Source of the DNA: Aphelenchoides besseyi | Taxonomy: Eukaryota; Nematoda; Chromadorea; Rhabditida; Aphelenchoididae | Direction: 5' to 3' | Assembly: GCA_024699855.1 (NCBI GenBank) | Contig: JAMPIQ010000001.1 | Location: 15,004,001-15,068,000, forward strand | DNA: 64,000 bases | Part shown: piece by piece, positions 23,395 through 33,966 of the stretch | How the letters are laid out: each line of letters opens with the position of its first letter | Numbering within the stretch: the stretch's first letter is position 1 | Made by a program: the position numbers and the translations under genes | Notes under the pieces: generated by a model | Seen by the model: the letters and a program-made list of their open reading frames with translations, nothing else | Databases searched by the model: none | What the model was told of the DNA's origin: nothing

Positions 23395-24319
23395 TCAATC
23401 AAGAGATCGACGACGGTTGGGAGCGCGAACGTTCTGAAGACGTCCGTCATTTTCGGACAAAAATTCGTGGCCCAACTCGATGTGTTCGACTTGGATCATC
23501 TGATTAACAAAACGTCCTTGAACATGCACTTCTTGACGCGGGAAACATGACTGGCGGAGATCCATTAAAGCAAAGATTCACTTTGATGTTGCTCTCAACG
23601 ATTGAACCGATGTGTCGCAAGCCGAGAGCTCGTGGAACATTCAAGACGAATCCACGTGTTTCTGAAACAGACAGTGTAGTGTGAAACGTATAAAGATGTA
23701 GAGAACTCACTAAATTTGCCCATGGTCACACCAACGAGATCCAAATTTATCAACGGAACTTGTTCAACCTCAACTTGCGCTCCATGGTCCGTAATTGTCG
23801 TTGCAGCTGACAGACAAACTTCGTGAACAAATTGACCGTTATTGAGCCCTTTGGCAATGGACGAACATCGCAGAAAGTCGATAGTCATGATGTGATTGTT
23901 CATGAGCTCGCGACTGACGCGAGTCGCCAAGTTTCGCCAGCCAGTAATTTGCATGTTTCGACCATCGGCGCATGAGCCTAGCGCGGTGCAGATTTCGATA
24001 CCATTGGTTGTTTTGCGCACGGCGTTTACTTGCGTGATTCGCACCGTGATCGAGCTGCAAAATAAAGTACATGAGCAAACTTCGATTCACTTTGAACTCA
24101 CATTGTTACGTCTCCATGGGCCGGGTCCAGCAAATCGAGTGTTTCCGCTGAAGTCAACGCTGGTTGAGGTGGTTGAGGTTGTGGAGGTGGTGAAGGCGGC
24201 GGTTGCGGTTTCATCGATTCATTCTCTTCAATCAGATCTTCGATTTCCTGGTCTTCTCGCTCAATTTGGCGCGGTACAAACGGCGGAGCATTGACATTGA
24301 AGAGCGGACGGTCGGCCAT
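23395..24319 (-). CDS. Helitron-borne RPA-like protein (unit E), one late frameshift
   Basis: Exons 24102-24319, 23711-24054 and 23395-23661, with the start at MADRPLFNVNAP. Exon 1 has a proline/glutamine run (PPPSPPPQPQPPQP). Exon 2 matches the RPA OB pattern: VRITQVNAV, then MQITGWRNLATRV, then NNGQFVHEV. Exon 3 as read stops early near 23504, but the other frame continues from about 23545 to the tail APNRRRSLD-stop, which aligns with the basic tails of units A and B. The exon lengths sum to 3n+1, which agrees with a single inserted base. Either this copy is slightly damaged or the assembly has an error here. Confidence 0.7.
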
Positions 24320-24568
24320 GACAGGAGAAGGAGCTCTACTTGAATTGTAGCAAAAGACGACAAAACAGACGAACTGTAACCGAACTGAACAAAAGCTTTT
24401 CCTTTTATACTTTTCAATTTGGCTGACAAATGCAAAAGTATACGTATGCAAATTGAATGAGAGTGAGAGAGAAAGTGAGAGAGTTATGCAAACAACATTT
24501 TGAACACAAATTTTCATTCGAAGGGTTGTTCATATTAAAATCAAAGTGGACAATTCGGTCGTTCAATC

Positions 24569-25127
24569 TCAAGTAGACAATGAATAGATGACTGTGAGTA
24601 GATCAGCAGCAGCAATTTCTGTAGACAAATAACATTGACGATCGTGGTAACGGTCCATAATGTTCTCGTCGATCCATTGATGCATAAAGTCAAAAGACGG
24701 GCTGAAACAAAACCACATTGGTTATGTTGAACATCAATTCAAATACCATGAGATATCGTTGTGTATTGATGAGGGACAGAATTCGGCGAGTGTAAACGTG
24801 TAGTTAAAGATGTAGACCTGAAATACGATTGTAAACAAATCGCTTAGCAACAAACTGACCGTTTCATTCCTGCTGTCCATCCAAAAATTCGGTCGTTCAA
24901 ATACCCGTTGAGGAATTGAGAAACTGAAATCGAAACGTGAAGATCGCAAAGATAACTCGAAAACGTACGTGACCGAGATCGAAATTTTGGTGCTATAACG
25001 GGTGGACAGATCGGCAATAATTGGACCTGAAAAATCACAAAGTAAATTGCATCAGATCGAATTGCTTACCGACTATTTGATGTTGTCCACTGCATCCCGT
25101 CGTTTACGCGGAAAAATCGCGTCCTTG
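24569..25127 (-). CDS. Gene X of unit E: spliced, unrecognised protein
   Basis: Exons ending at 25080, then 24860-25026, 24747-24817 and 24569-24701, separated by introns of about 43-53 bp, join in frame. The product includes ADLSTRYSTKISISVTYVF, NFWMDSRNETVYIFNYTF and a C-terminus ending LLTVIYSLST-stop. The style is alternating beta strands with potential N-glycosylation sites and a few cysteines; no domain is recognised. The first exon runs upstream towards the hairpin at 25128 without a clear ATG. It lies between RepHel and the RPA-like gene on the same strand, and the damaged copy in unit A keeps its intron positions, so it is a standard part of the element. Confidence 0.5.
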
Positions 25128-25147
25128 CCATGGCCCGAAGGCCATGG
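25128..25147 (-). repeat. Hairpin 3' of RepHel E
   Basis: Same CCATGGCC / GGCCATGG stem with a four-base loop as at 3865-3884, about 85 bp beyond the RepHel stop. Conservation in two copies whose neighbouring bases differ suggests it is under selection. Confidence 0.6.
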
Positions 25148-25231
25148 ACTTTCTTTCAAACAAATTCATTTTCGTTCATGAACTCTTTTGCGTTTTTTGC
25201 TAATGAAATGTTGTTGTTATACGAATTGTTC

Positions 25232-28200
25232 TTATAATCGTTTGAATACTTCTCGATGCACAATGTTCTTAACTAAACAAACTGTTGGAGTTTGTCGATT
25301 GTTTGTTGGAACGAAAACTTTGACTGAGTCCCATGATCGAGCTCGCGACAAAGCAACGTACAGTTGGCCGTGTTCGAATACTTCATGTTCGAGATTCAAT
25401 CCAACACGTTCGAATGTTTGGCCCTGACTCTTGTTGATGGTCATCGCAAACGCCAATTTCAATGGGAACTGTTTTCGGTTCAATTGGAACATTCCGCGGT
25501 AGTCAATTGTGTTGTTAATTCGCGGAATGATGTGTTGTTCGCCAGCGTGATGTCCAGTTAAAATCTGACACTCAACTGAATGGTCATTCATTGCCAAAAC
25601 CAACAATCGTGTACCGTTGCACAAACCGTCTTCTTGTGACAAATTGCGGATCAGTATCACAACGGCGTTTTTCTTGAGCACTAGTTTGTGTGGTGGCAGC
25701 GAACCTTCTTCGATCATATTCAGGTACTCAGGGAGAAGAAGTGTGTTGTCGTCACAGTTTTCAGCATCAATGGCCGTGTCGATTGAAAGGTAGGTTTTGC
25801 TTTGGCCATCTAACATATTCAGGACTTTTTCGTTTGACTCGTTGACGCCAATGTGTTTGGATACCAATATCGCCGAGTTCCCCATGTCGTTGAACTGTTT
25901 GTTTTCAATCAGCTTGCCGAAGATTTCTTGTTCCAAGTTCTGGCCAACTAAACAGTGAGATGGTAAGTTTATCTGTTCGTTTTCGTTGTTTAGTGTTCCT
26001 TCTCCGACTTGTTTCAGGAAATCAGCAAATTCAACTTCGTTCGGTTTGGTGCGCATGTTGGTAGTCAATTTCAATTTTTCAAACTGATTCCACAAATTTG
26101 ATGAGCAAATGGACAAATTGATGGTTTCGCCGATGGTACCGTACTTCAGAATTGGCAGAATCTGTCGGAAGTCTCCACCGAGCACGAAGATTTTTCCACC
26201 GAATGGTAAGTTGCTATTCATCAGTTCTCTTAGTTTCCGATCGGCGATTTCTAATGCATATCTAGGGGCCATTGGTGCTTCATCCCAAATGATCACATCT
26301 GCTTGCATCAACATCTTACCGCCGCGATTGTTGGGAGTCAAAGTTGAGTTCGAATCGCGGTCAAGCGGAACTCCAAGTCCAAATGTTTTGTGGCACGTTC
26401 GTCCATTGGGCAACAACAAAGCAGCAATACCTGTGAAGGCACATGTCAAGAACTTCTTTTTCAATCCGAGGATGTAATGACACAATGTTTTGTAGACATA
26501 CGTTTTTCCAGTACCTCCTAATCCGTCAACAAAGAAACATTTTTTGTCACAGTCGTTTTGAAGAACATCAAGAATTTTGTGCACGATTACTTTCTGGTCG
26601 TCATTCAAAGTTTCGTACATTTCTTTTGCAGATTCGAGCTCTTGCTCGTGGTCAATTGGTTCTTCGATTTCGTCAACGTCGTCTACTGCGTCCATCGATG
26701 GGAAGTCTTTAATTGACTTGTTTTCCCGTTGCAAGATTGTGTCAATACGTTTGTATGCTCGTGCAATTGCTTTTGACTTATCTTTTAGTCGACGAGCAAA
26801 ATCCTCGCTCAGATCATGTCTGAATTTTTCCCACAACAATTTTGGATCGGCTGGGTTGCAATGAATGAGTATGTTGGCAAACAGAGTACGTAATTTTCGT
26901 GGCATCAACACCTTAACCGCTTCTTCCATACATTTTACATACTCTTCATCATCTTCTATCAAACCCAATGCCAGACATGCTTCTCCATTATTTTGATATT
27001 CAGTTCCATCAACTGTTCGCAATTCTTTGAAACTTTTCGCACCTTTGACGTGTCGAAGCAAAAGACGTAAGTGCCACAAATCACCTTGGCTTGGACTAAT
27101 TGCATACATCCGACCGATCGTATTGCTGCTTCGTACTCTTGGTTCCCATTGATTGACCGTTTCGGTGTTTTGGTTGGTGAGTACTTTAACTGATTTCCAT
27201 GAGTAATGAGTTGGGATTTCAGAATACAGAAGTTGGCGCGCGTTTGAATCACGTTCATTTAAGGTAAAATAGTCCATCAGTTTGGTTTTCTTTTCCATTG
27301 CTTTTTTCGCTTTTTCAGCATCGCAATCTTCTTCGATGTAGACGGCTTGTTGGTTTTCCAAATGGATTGGCAATCGTTCAATGTGGTGGCTCTTATCGTG
27401 CATTTTTAACTTCAGGATCCGATAACACGCTTCGACAGGACCGACGTAACGACCGTCAATGTGGTCTTTGATTTCATCGTGATTAATATTGCCGGATGAT
27501 TGCAATTCCAAAGAAGCGGCGTCGTAACCTTTGTAAGTGTATTTGTAAAGGTACTTGACATTCTTAATGGAGCTCACAATCTCAACGTTGATATGGCACC
27601 GATAACGCTTCAAAAGGTACCAACTATGTGGAACGACTCGACGGTTATCATACTTCACACCTTTGATTTCAATAGTGCGTCCGTTGTTCGGTCGTTTCAG
27701 AAATGGATAACCGTTTTCGTTGACTTTGGTTTCTTCCAAAAACTGTTTCGGGAACTTGTGTCGACACTTTCCGTTGATCATGCATGGAGCGCTGGGGTTT
27801 TTGTCGCCACAAATACGATGAATCATGTACTTGCTTACCAATTCTAACAGTTCCGGATCCGATTCTGGCGGCAATTCGGCGCTGAAGTAATTGTCGATGT
27901 TTTTTGGTTGCAAAAACTTCTGTCCATCTTTCAGACTTACTAAGCAGTGAATATGTGGAAGTCCGCGTTTTTGGAATTCGGTCACGTAAACATAACATTT
28001 CGGTTCACCGAAAATTTGTTTCTTCACCAAGTCGTCAATAATTGCTTCTACTTTCAGGGCAAAGACACGCGCAACGATATCCGGACGATCACTAGCTGTT
28101 TGTTTGGCGCCAAGGACGATGGTTTCATTGATGGTTTGTACGATTTCCGGCCAAAGTGCATCGCATGTCATGGTAATGAACAGATCCGGGTTTCCGTTGT

Positions 28201-30847
28201 TCAAAACTATCGCCATTGCATCCTGGTAGTTCTCACGCATGAAACGTGGTGAGCCGAAGTGAGTCGATGGCAAAATGTGTATTCTTCCAATAGCGCGATC
28301 CAGTTTTTGACCGAGTTTGTTCAGACTTGCGTGCAGTTCATGATAGTGAATTGTTTTTAGTTGCTTTTGGTTCATTCGAATCCATTTTATGCGATCGCTT
28401 TCGACTTGAACGTACGAATCCACGACGAACTGTTGGAACAGTTTCTTACCGTAATGAATTCGACTGTTGGAGTTTTTTCGAATGGCCAACCGATAACTAT
28501 GGAATTCAGCACGAGTTAGTCGGGTATGTTTGTTCGCGTTTATTTTCGTCATATCAATTGACCATCCAAGAGTTCCTTTAGGGAAGAACAGTGGGTACAA
28601 CCAGGAAGTGGCAAATGGGCTCAATGAACTTAGAACTCGTGGTGATGGTTCGTCTTTCAATTGGATGACTAAGGACATTTCACGCATATCTCCAGAAGCG
28701 TCGGTTGTAAAAACGGCGCCGATTTCGTCGACAGTTGGTTCGTTGAAACGGTTCGGATCATAACCGGGTCGCATTTTGAACGACATTTGCACATTCTCAA
28801 CAGGTCTGCCAGCGTTCTCTTCTTCTTTCATCAATTCATTCATCATCATGTGCATTTTAGCGTGCGGGTTATGTTCGCGTATTATCTTGTCCAGCAATTC
28901 CATTAGTTCCTTCTTGGTTCCATTTGTCGTGTTCATTCTTCTTTCAACTGCTTCTGCTGGATCCGAGAAGAACAATTGGCCGTATTTTCGATCAGCTGCT
29001 GCGCTTACACTTTCATCGATCTCGTAACAGATTTGGCCTTGAATTGAAAAGCAGTAAGGACCCGGAGTTGCAAACGATCGCATTTTGACGTTAAAAGCTG
29101 CGAAACTGTTTGCGGAGTTATACTTGCGGATGTTGTTCAAAAAGTTGTTCGAGAGTGGGTGTTTACCAGTGAATAGATCATCCAATTCTTGTGGCAATTT
29201 AGGTAAGTCAGGCAACTCAATTTTACCATGATTGCAGCAGTCGTTGAACGTTTGTTTATTTCCAACTCGTTCTTCTTCAAAATGCAATGCACCGCAAAGA
29301 CATTCACTGATCATCTTGCTTAGTTGATGGACCGGGACATCCGCTTGTTTGGATGCGACGTTCAGTTGAGTTTGTTTCTGTTGTGCTGTGATTCTCGAAA
29401 TTTGATGGTGGGCTGCATCTTTAGCCAATCGTTCAGCTTTCTGTTGGTTTGATTCATTTGAACGTGAATTTTGATGTTGTGCTTTATCTTTACTTAATCG
29501 ATCAGCTTTTTGTTGGTCTGATTCATTTGAACGCGAGTCTTGATGTTTAACTTTGTCTTTAGCCAATCGATCTACTTTTTGTTGTTTAGATTCTGCGTCT
29601 CGAACGCTTCTTTGGCGAATATTTTGATCGGATAAACGATTGAATTTTTGTTGATTGGATTCAGAAGCTCGTTTTTTGTTGATGTTTTCACGTTTTTGTC
29701 GCAATCGTTTTGCTCGTTTTTCAGCATCTACTTCGTTTTCTAATACAATTACTTCGGATTGACCCATTGGTTCAGCATTGGCGTTTTGATTGTCAGTACG
29801 AATTGACGAAAACGAAGCCTCCAATGTGTCAAACAGATTCAAACGTTTTGCGAAACCGTCTTCGTTTAATTTTGTTAGAAAAACGCCATTTGAATGTTGA
29901 TGTGTGTTCTCGAAGAAGTTTATTGCATTCGAAACAACGTAAGCACCACAATTGCATGTATCATTTTGCAGATCACTTTGGTATCCAATGTCGTTCAAGA
30001 ACATGTTTGCGTTTGGATCCAAACCCGTCCAATGAGCGAAACATTGACTGTAAATCGAATTGATTAACCTATAGACAGTTTGAGAAACGGGTTTATGAAA
30101 CGAATCGCAATAATGCAGAACACAATGATTGCTGAGTGCCTTCTTTTCCATTACTGCCAAAACGTAGTGTCCACTGTTTTGAATCGGAATCAACAAATAA
30201 GCGTCTTCATTTGGAGCGATCGGTGGTCTGACAATCAAATACTTTGATGGATTCGATTCAGCTGCACGATAGTAGTCGGTCCAAAATGACATCGACATTA
30301 AACCAACTTTCAACGAAGTGTTCGCTATCAAAATCAACAAACCAAACACAATTGATTCGAAATCGATCCACTCACCAACGTTCTCCATGTTCGGAACTTG
30401 CAATCTGGACATTTGACATTCGTTGCGAGCAGCTTCACAGAGTTCATTCGGTTGACAATGAGTGCTGAATTTGCTACCCAAAACTTGTTCGATAGTGAGC
30501 ACCGGTTCTTGAGTGTCGATAGCGACGAACGACATTTGTTGTGAAATGTCTGGAGAAGCAATCGATTGTGTTTCTTGAGCAGTTTCAACGATTTGAATTT
30601 GTGTGTCTGATGCTTGTGAGTTTTCCGTTAAGTTTGTCATTTGGTTTGTTTTCTCAACCAATTGACTTTGTGTTTGTAATGCTTGTGTGTTTTCAATTTC
30701 GATTTTTGATCGTGTTTCCGTTTCTGTTGCTTTTGCTGTTTTCTGTTCTGCACGAATTTTACGCATTCGTTCACGGTTCTTACGCCTACGCTCTTCTTCA
30801 CGTTCTTTCTTTTCCTCATCTGTCAGCTCAATCTTTCGTTTCGGCAT
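25232..30847 (-). CDS. Helitron RepHel E, intact 1871 residues: C48-like protease + Rep + helicase
   Basis: An uninterrupted, intronless frame from the ATG of MPKRKIEL. Residues 1-40 are highly basic. A C48/Ulp1-like domain follows: His in SGHYVLA (about 226), Asp in HYCDS (about 245), Gln-x5-Cys in QNDTCNC (about 293-299). Residues about 382-486 hold four to five copies of a 23-residue K/Q/R-rich repeat, probably coiled. A Cys/His patch (CLCGALHF...CCNH) opens the Rep region. The HUH motif RGLPHIHCL lies near 960 and the catalytic tyrosines YLYKYTYKG near 1102. The PIF1-type helicase has Walker A GLGGTGKT (about 1440), IIWDEAP, GGDFRQ and GQLYVALSRAR near 1830. The Rep nuclease nicks and joins ssDNA and the helicase unwinds; the protease role is unknown. 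This is the likely active copy. Confidence 0.95.
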   Translation of the reverse strand: MPKRKIELTDEEKKEREEERRRKNRERMRKIRAEQKTAKATETETRSKIEIENTQALQTQSQLVEKTNQMTNLTENSQASDTQIQIVETAQETQSIASPDISQQMSFVAIDTQEPVLTIEQVLGSKFSTHCQPNELCEAARNECQMSRLQVPNMENVGEWIDFESIVFGLLILIANTSLKVGLMSMSFWTDYYRAAESNPSKYLIVRPPIAPNEDAYLLIPIQNSGHYVLAVMEKKALSNHCVLHYCDSFHKPVSQTVYRLINSIYSQCFAHWTGLDPNANMFLNDIGYQSDLQNDTCNCGAYVVSNAINFFENTHQHSNGVFLTKLNEDGFAKRLNLFDTLEASFSSIRTDNQNANAEPMGQSEVIVLENEVDAEKRAKRLRQKRENINKKRASESNQQKFNRLSDQNIRQRSVRDAESKQQKVDRLAKDKVKHQDSRSNESDQQKADRLSKDKAQHQNSRSNESNQQKAERLAKDAAHHQISRITAQQKQTQLNVASKQADVPVHQLSKMISECLCGALHFEEERVGNKQTFNDCCNHGKIELPDLPKLPQELDDLFTGKHPLSNNFLNNIRKYNSANSFAAFNVKMRSFATPGPYCFSIQGQICYEIDESVSAAADRKYGQLFFSDPAEAVERRMNTTNGTKKELMELLDKIIREHNPHAKMHMMMNELMKEEENAGRPVENVQMSFKMRPGYDPNRFNEPTVDEIGAVFTTDASGDMREMSLVIQLKDEPSPRVLSSLSPFATSWLYPLFFPKGTLGWSIDMTKINANKHTRLTRAEFHSYRLAIRKNSNSRIHYGKKLFQQFVVDSYVQVESDRIKWIRMNQKQLKTIHYHELHASLNKLGQKLDRAIGRIHILPSTHFGSPRFMRENYQDAMAIVLNNGNPDLFITMTCDALWPEIVQTINETIVLGAKQTASDRPDIVARVFALKVEAIIDDLVKKQIFGEPKCYVYVTEFQKRGLPHIHCLVSLKDGQKFLQPKNIDNYFSAELPPESDPELLELVSKYMIHRICGDKNPSAPCMINGKCRHKFPKQFLEETKVNENGYPFLKRPNNGRTIEIKGVKYDNRRVVPHSWYLLKRYRCHINVEIVSSIKNVKYLYKYTYKGYDAASLELQSSGNINHDEIKDHIDGRYVGPVEACYRILKLKMHDKSHHIERLPIHLENQQAVYIEEDCDAEKAKKAMEKKTKLMDYFTLNERDSNARQLLYSEIPTHYSWKSVKVLTNQNTETVNQWEPRVRSSNTIGRMYAISPSQGDLWHLRLLLRHVKGAKSFKELRTVDGTEYQNNGEACLALGLIEDDEEYVKCMEEAVKVLMPRKLRTLFANILIHCNPADPKLLWEKFRHDLSEDFARRLKDKSKAIARAYKRIDTILQRENKSIKDFPSMDAVDDVDEIEEPIDHEQELESAKEMYETLNDDQKVIVHKILDVLQNDCDKKCFFVDGLGGTGKTYVYKTLCHYILGLKKKFLTCAFTGIAALLLPNGRTCHKTFGLGVPLDRDSNSTLTPNNRGGKMLMQADVIIWDEAPMAPRYALEIADRKLRELMNSNLPFGGKIFVLGGDFRQILPILKYGTIGETINLSICSSNLWNQFEKLKLTTNMRTKPNEVEFADFLKQVGEGTLNNENEQINLPSHCLVGQNLEQEIFGKLIENKQFNDMGNSAILVSKHIGVNESNEKVLNMLDGQSKTYLSIDTAIDAENCDDNTLLLPEYLNMIEEGSLPPHKLVLKKNAVVILIRNLSQEDGLCNGTRLLVLAMNDHSVECQILTGHHAGEQHIIPRINNTIDYRGMFQLNRKQFPLKLAFAMTINKSQGQTFERVGLNLEHEVFEHGQLYVALSRARSWDSVKVFVPTNNRQTPTVCLVKNIVHREVFKRL

Positions 30848-30849
30848 TT

Positions 30850-31482
30850 CGTAAGTTTGAGATTTTTATAATGAAATTCTGATAGTAAACAATTCTGATA
30901 GTAAGCAAATTCTGATTGTAAAGAGATTCTGATGTGGGTGGCTCAGCTGATAAGACAAAGACGGCGTGCCGGACCGCTTTGAATGTCTGTGCCCTGATAA
31001 GACAATCCGACCGGGCCAATCGAATTGAATATAAGACGTGAGGCCCACCAAAGAAACGATGGCCAACGTATACTTCCTGAAACACAAAAACTCAATATCA
31101 CTAAACAATTGAGAATTGACTTACGATAAAAACCGAAGCTTAAAAACAGTTTAACGTTCTTAGTGGTCGTCGTCACTTGATGGAACAATAGCCACACGTA
31201 GACAAAAGACGTTAACCTGAATTTGAATCAAAGATGATAATGCCGTTGAGTTTTCTAAACTTACCGTATACTTTAGCTTCTTTACACGTTGAATGAAAGC
31301 AACAAAATCTGAAAATAATGTTTTGATTGTAATCAGATAAGACCTAAGAAACTTACGTTAACAAATTAGCAATTAAAAGAACCAACACAATTTAGACGAT
31401 AGACGAAAGCAACCAACACTTTAGACGGAAGCAAAAACAAATGGTTTTCATCAAACGGTCCAAACGGCCGCACACAAAACTT
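30850..31482 (-). other. 5' region of unit E with possible tiny spliced gene
   Basis: On the minus strand good introns (for example about 31357-31313 and 31263-31219) join exons reading FVAFIQRVKKLKYTVNVFC and ending VAIVPSSDDDH-stop near 31165. No start codon is found for this frame, so it may be a 5' leader with several introns, or a gene remnant comparable to that at 9833-10094. A directly repeated GATAAGACAA occurs near 30950 and 30996. Confidence 0.35.
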
Positions 31483-31558
31483 GCATGGAAGAGAGTGCTC
31501 ATTCGAAAATAAATGTGCACAAAATCGGTCGGTCTCAGGACACAAACAGACAGACAGA
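31483..31558 (-). promoter_or_regulatory. 5' terminal module of Helitron unit E
   Basis: TTGCATGG, then GCTCATTCGAAAATAAATGT, then GTGCACAAAATCGGTCGGTC, then a CAGACAGACAGA tail. On the minus strand the element begins TCTGTCTGTCTG at 31558 immediately after synthetase codon CTC. The TC start fits the Helitron rule, and host sequence on the other side fixes the boundary to within a base or two. Confidence 0.75.
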
Positions 31559-33422
<1,864 letters not shown>

Positions 33423-33726
33423 TTGGACTACTCAGATCAATTCTGTGTCCCATAAACGTCAATCTAAGTGATGCAGAAACTGAACAACGGAATCATTGCA
33501 AGCTCATTTTACGGCTATTGATTTGAAGAGGCGCGAGGAAGAAACGAGTGACGTTCAATAGTTGGTTTGTGAGTCCAGTAGCTGGTTAGTGGGTTTCACG
33601 AACCCCACTTTTCTGTTACAAAAACATAACTTCTAGGGAACAAACGTATAGCACTTGAATTTATTGCAAATTATACATGAAATCAAACATTCTTATGATT
33701 CTTTGGAAGGGGGAAGAGGCAGAAGG
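33423..33726. other. Host intergenic segment left of the second Helitron array
   Basis: Between the synthetase start and the first family-2 unit. An AATAAA on the minus strand near 33655 could be the polyadenylation signal of a minus-strand gene whose body lies beyond the array, possibly the DEAD-box gene at 46.8-48.3 kb. No coding is supported. Confidence 0.4.
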
Positions 33727-33908
33727 TCACCTCTATAACTAAACCACACCAAAATAAAATACTTCCCGCCACAATGAGCTCCCGAAAAAAACAACTCTCC
33801 CAGCAACTTTTCTTCCAGATTCCAAATTTCAAATAAAATTCCGATCATCGTCTACAAAAACATACCGAAAAAATGCACCTTTTGTGGTCGTTCAAAAGTC
33901 AACATTTT

Positions 33909-33966
33909 TTGGCCGAGTGGTGAGTGCGCCGGATTTTTGGCGCCGGGGGTCGAAAGTTCGATCCCG
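33909..33966 (+). repeat. tRNA-like block in family-2 5' end (unit 1; repeated in units 2, 3, 4)
   Basis: TGGCCGAGTGGTGAGTGCG fits a pol III A box of the leucine/serine tRNA kind, and AGTTCGATCCC about 35 bp later fits a B box, with a GCGCC/GGCGC stem between them where the anticodon arm would be. The acceptor arms do not pair, so this is not a functional tRNA. The same block is at 35186-35243, 36462-36520 and 45616-45674. A GTGAGT inside it could instead be a splice donor. Confidence 0.5.

Larger units (their letters stand above)
23211..31558 (-). mobile_element. Helitron unit E (autonomous, RepHel intact)
   Basis: The 3' end is the hairpin 23228-23248 plus CTTG at 23211-23214. The 5' end at 31558 begins TC on the minus strand, directly abutting an arginyl-tRNA synthetase exon. 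Genes from 5' to 3': possible small spliced exons (30870-31440), RepHel E, gene X, and an RPA-like gene. At about 8.35 kb it lacks the 1.36-kb repeat of units A and C. It is the only family-1 unit whose RepHel has no interruption. Confidence 0.85.

Noticed and set aside
1..31558. A giant virus-like element (Polinton/Maverick) encoding protease and helicase
   Set aside because: There is no DNA polymerase B, integrase, packaging ATPase or capsid gene. The HUH nuclease with a PIF1-type helicase and the terminal hairpins identify Helitrons.
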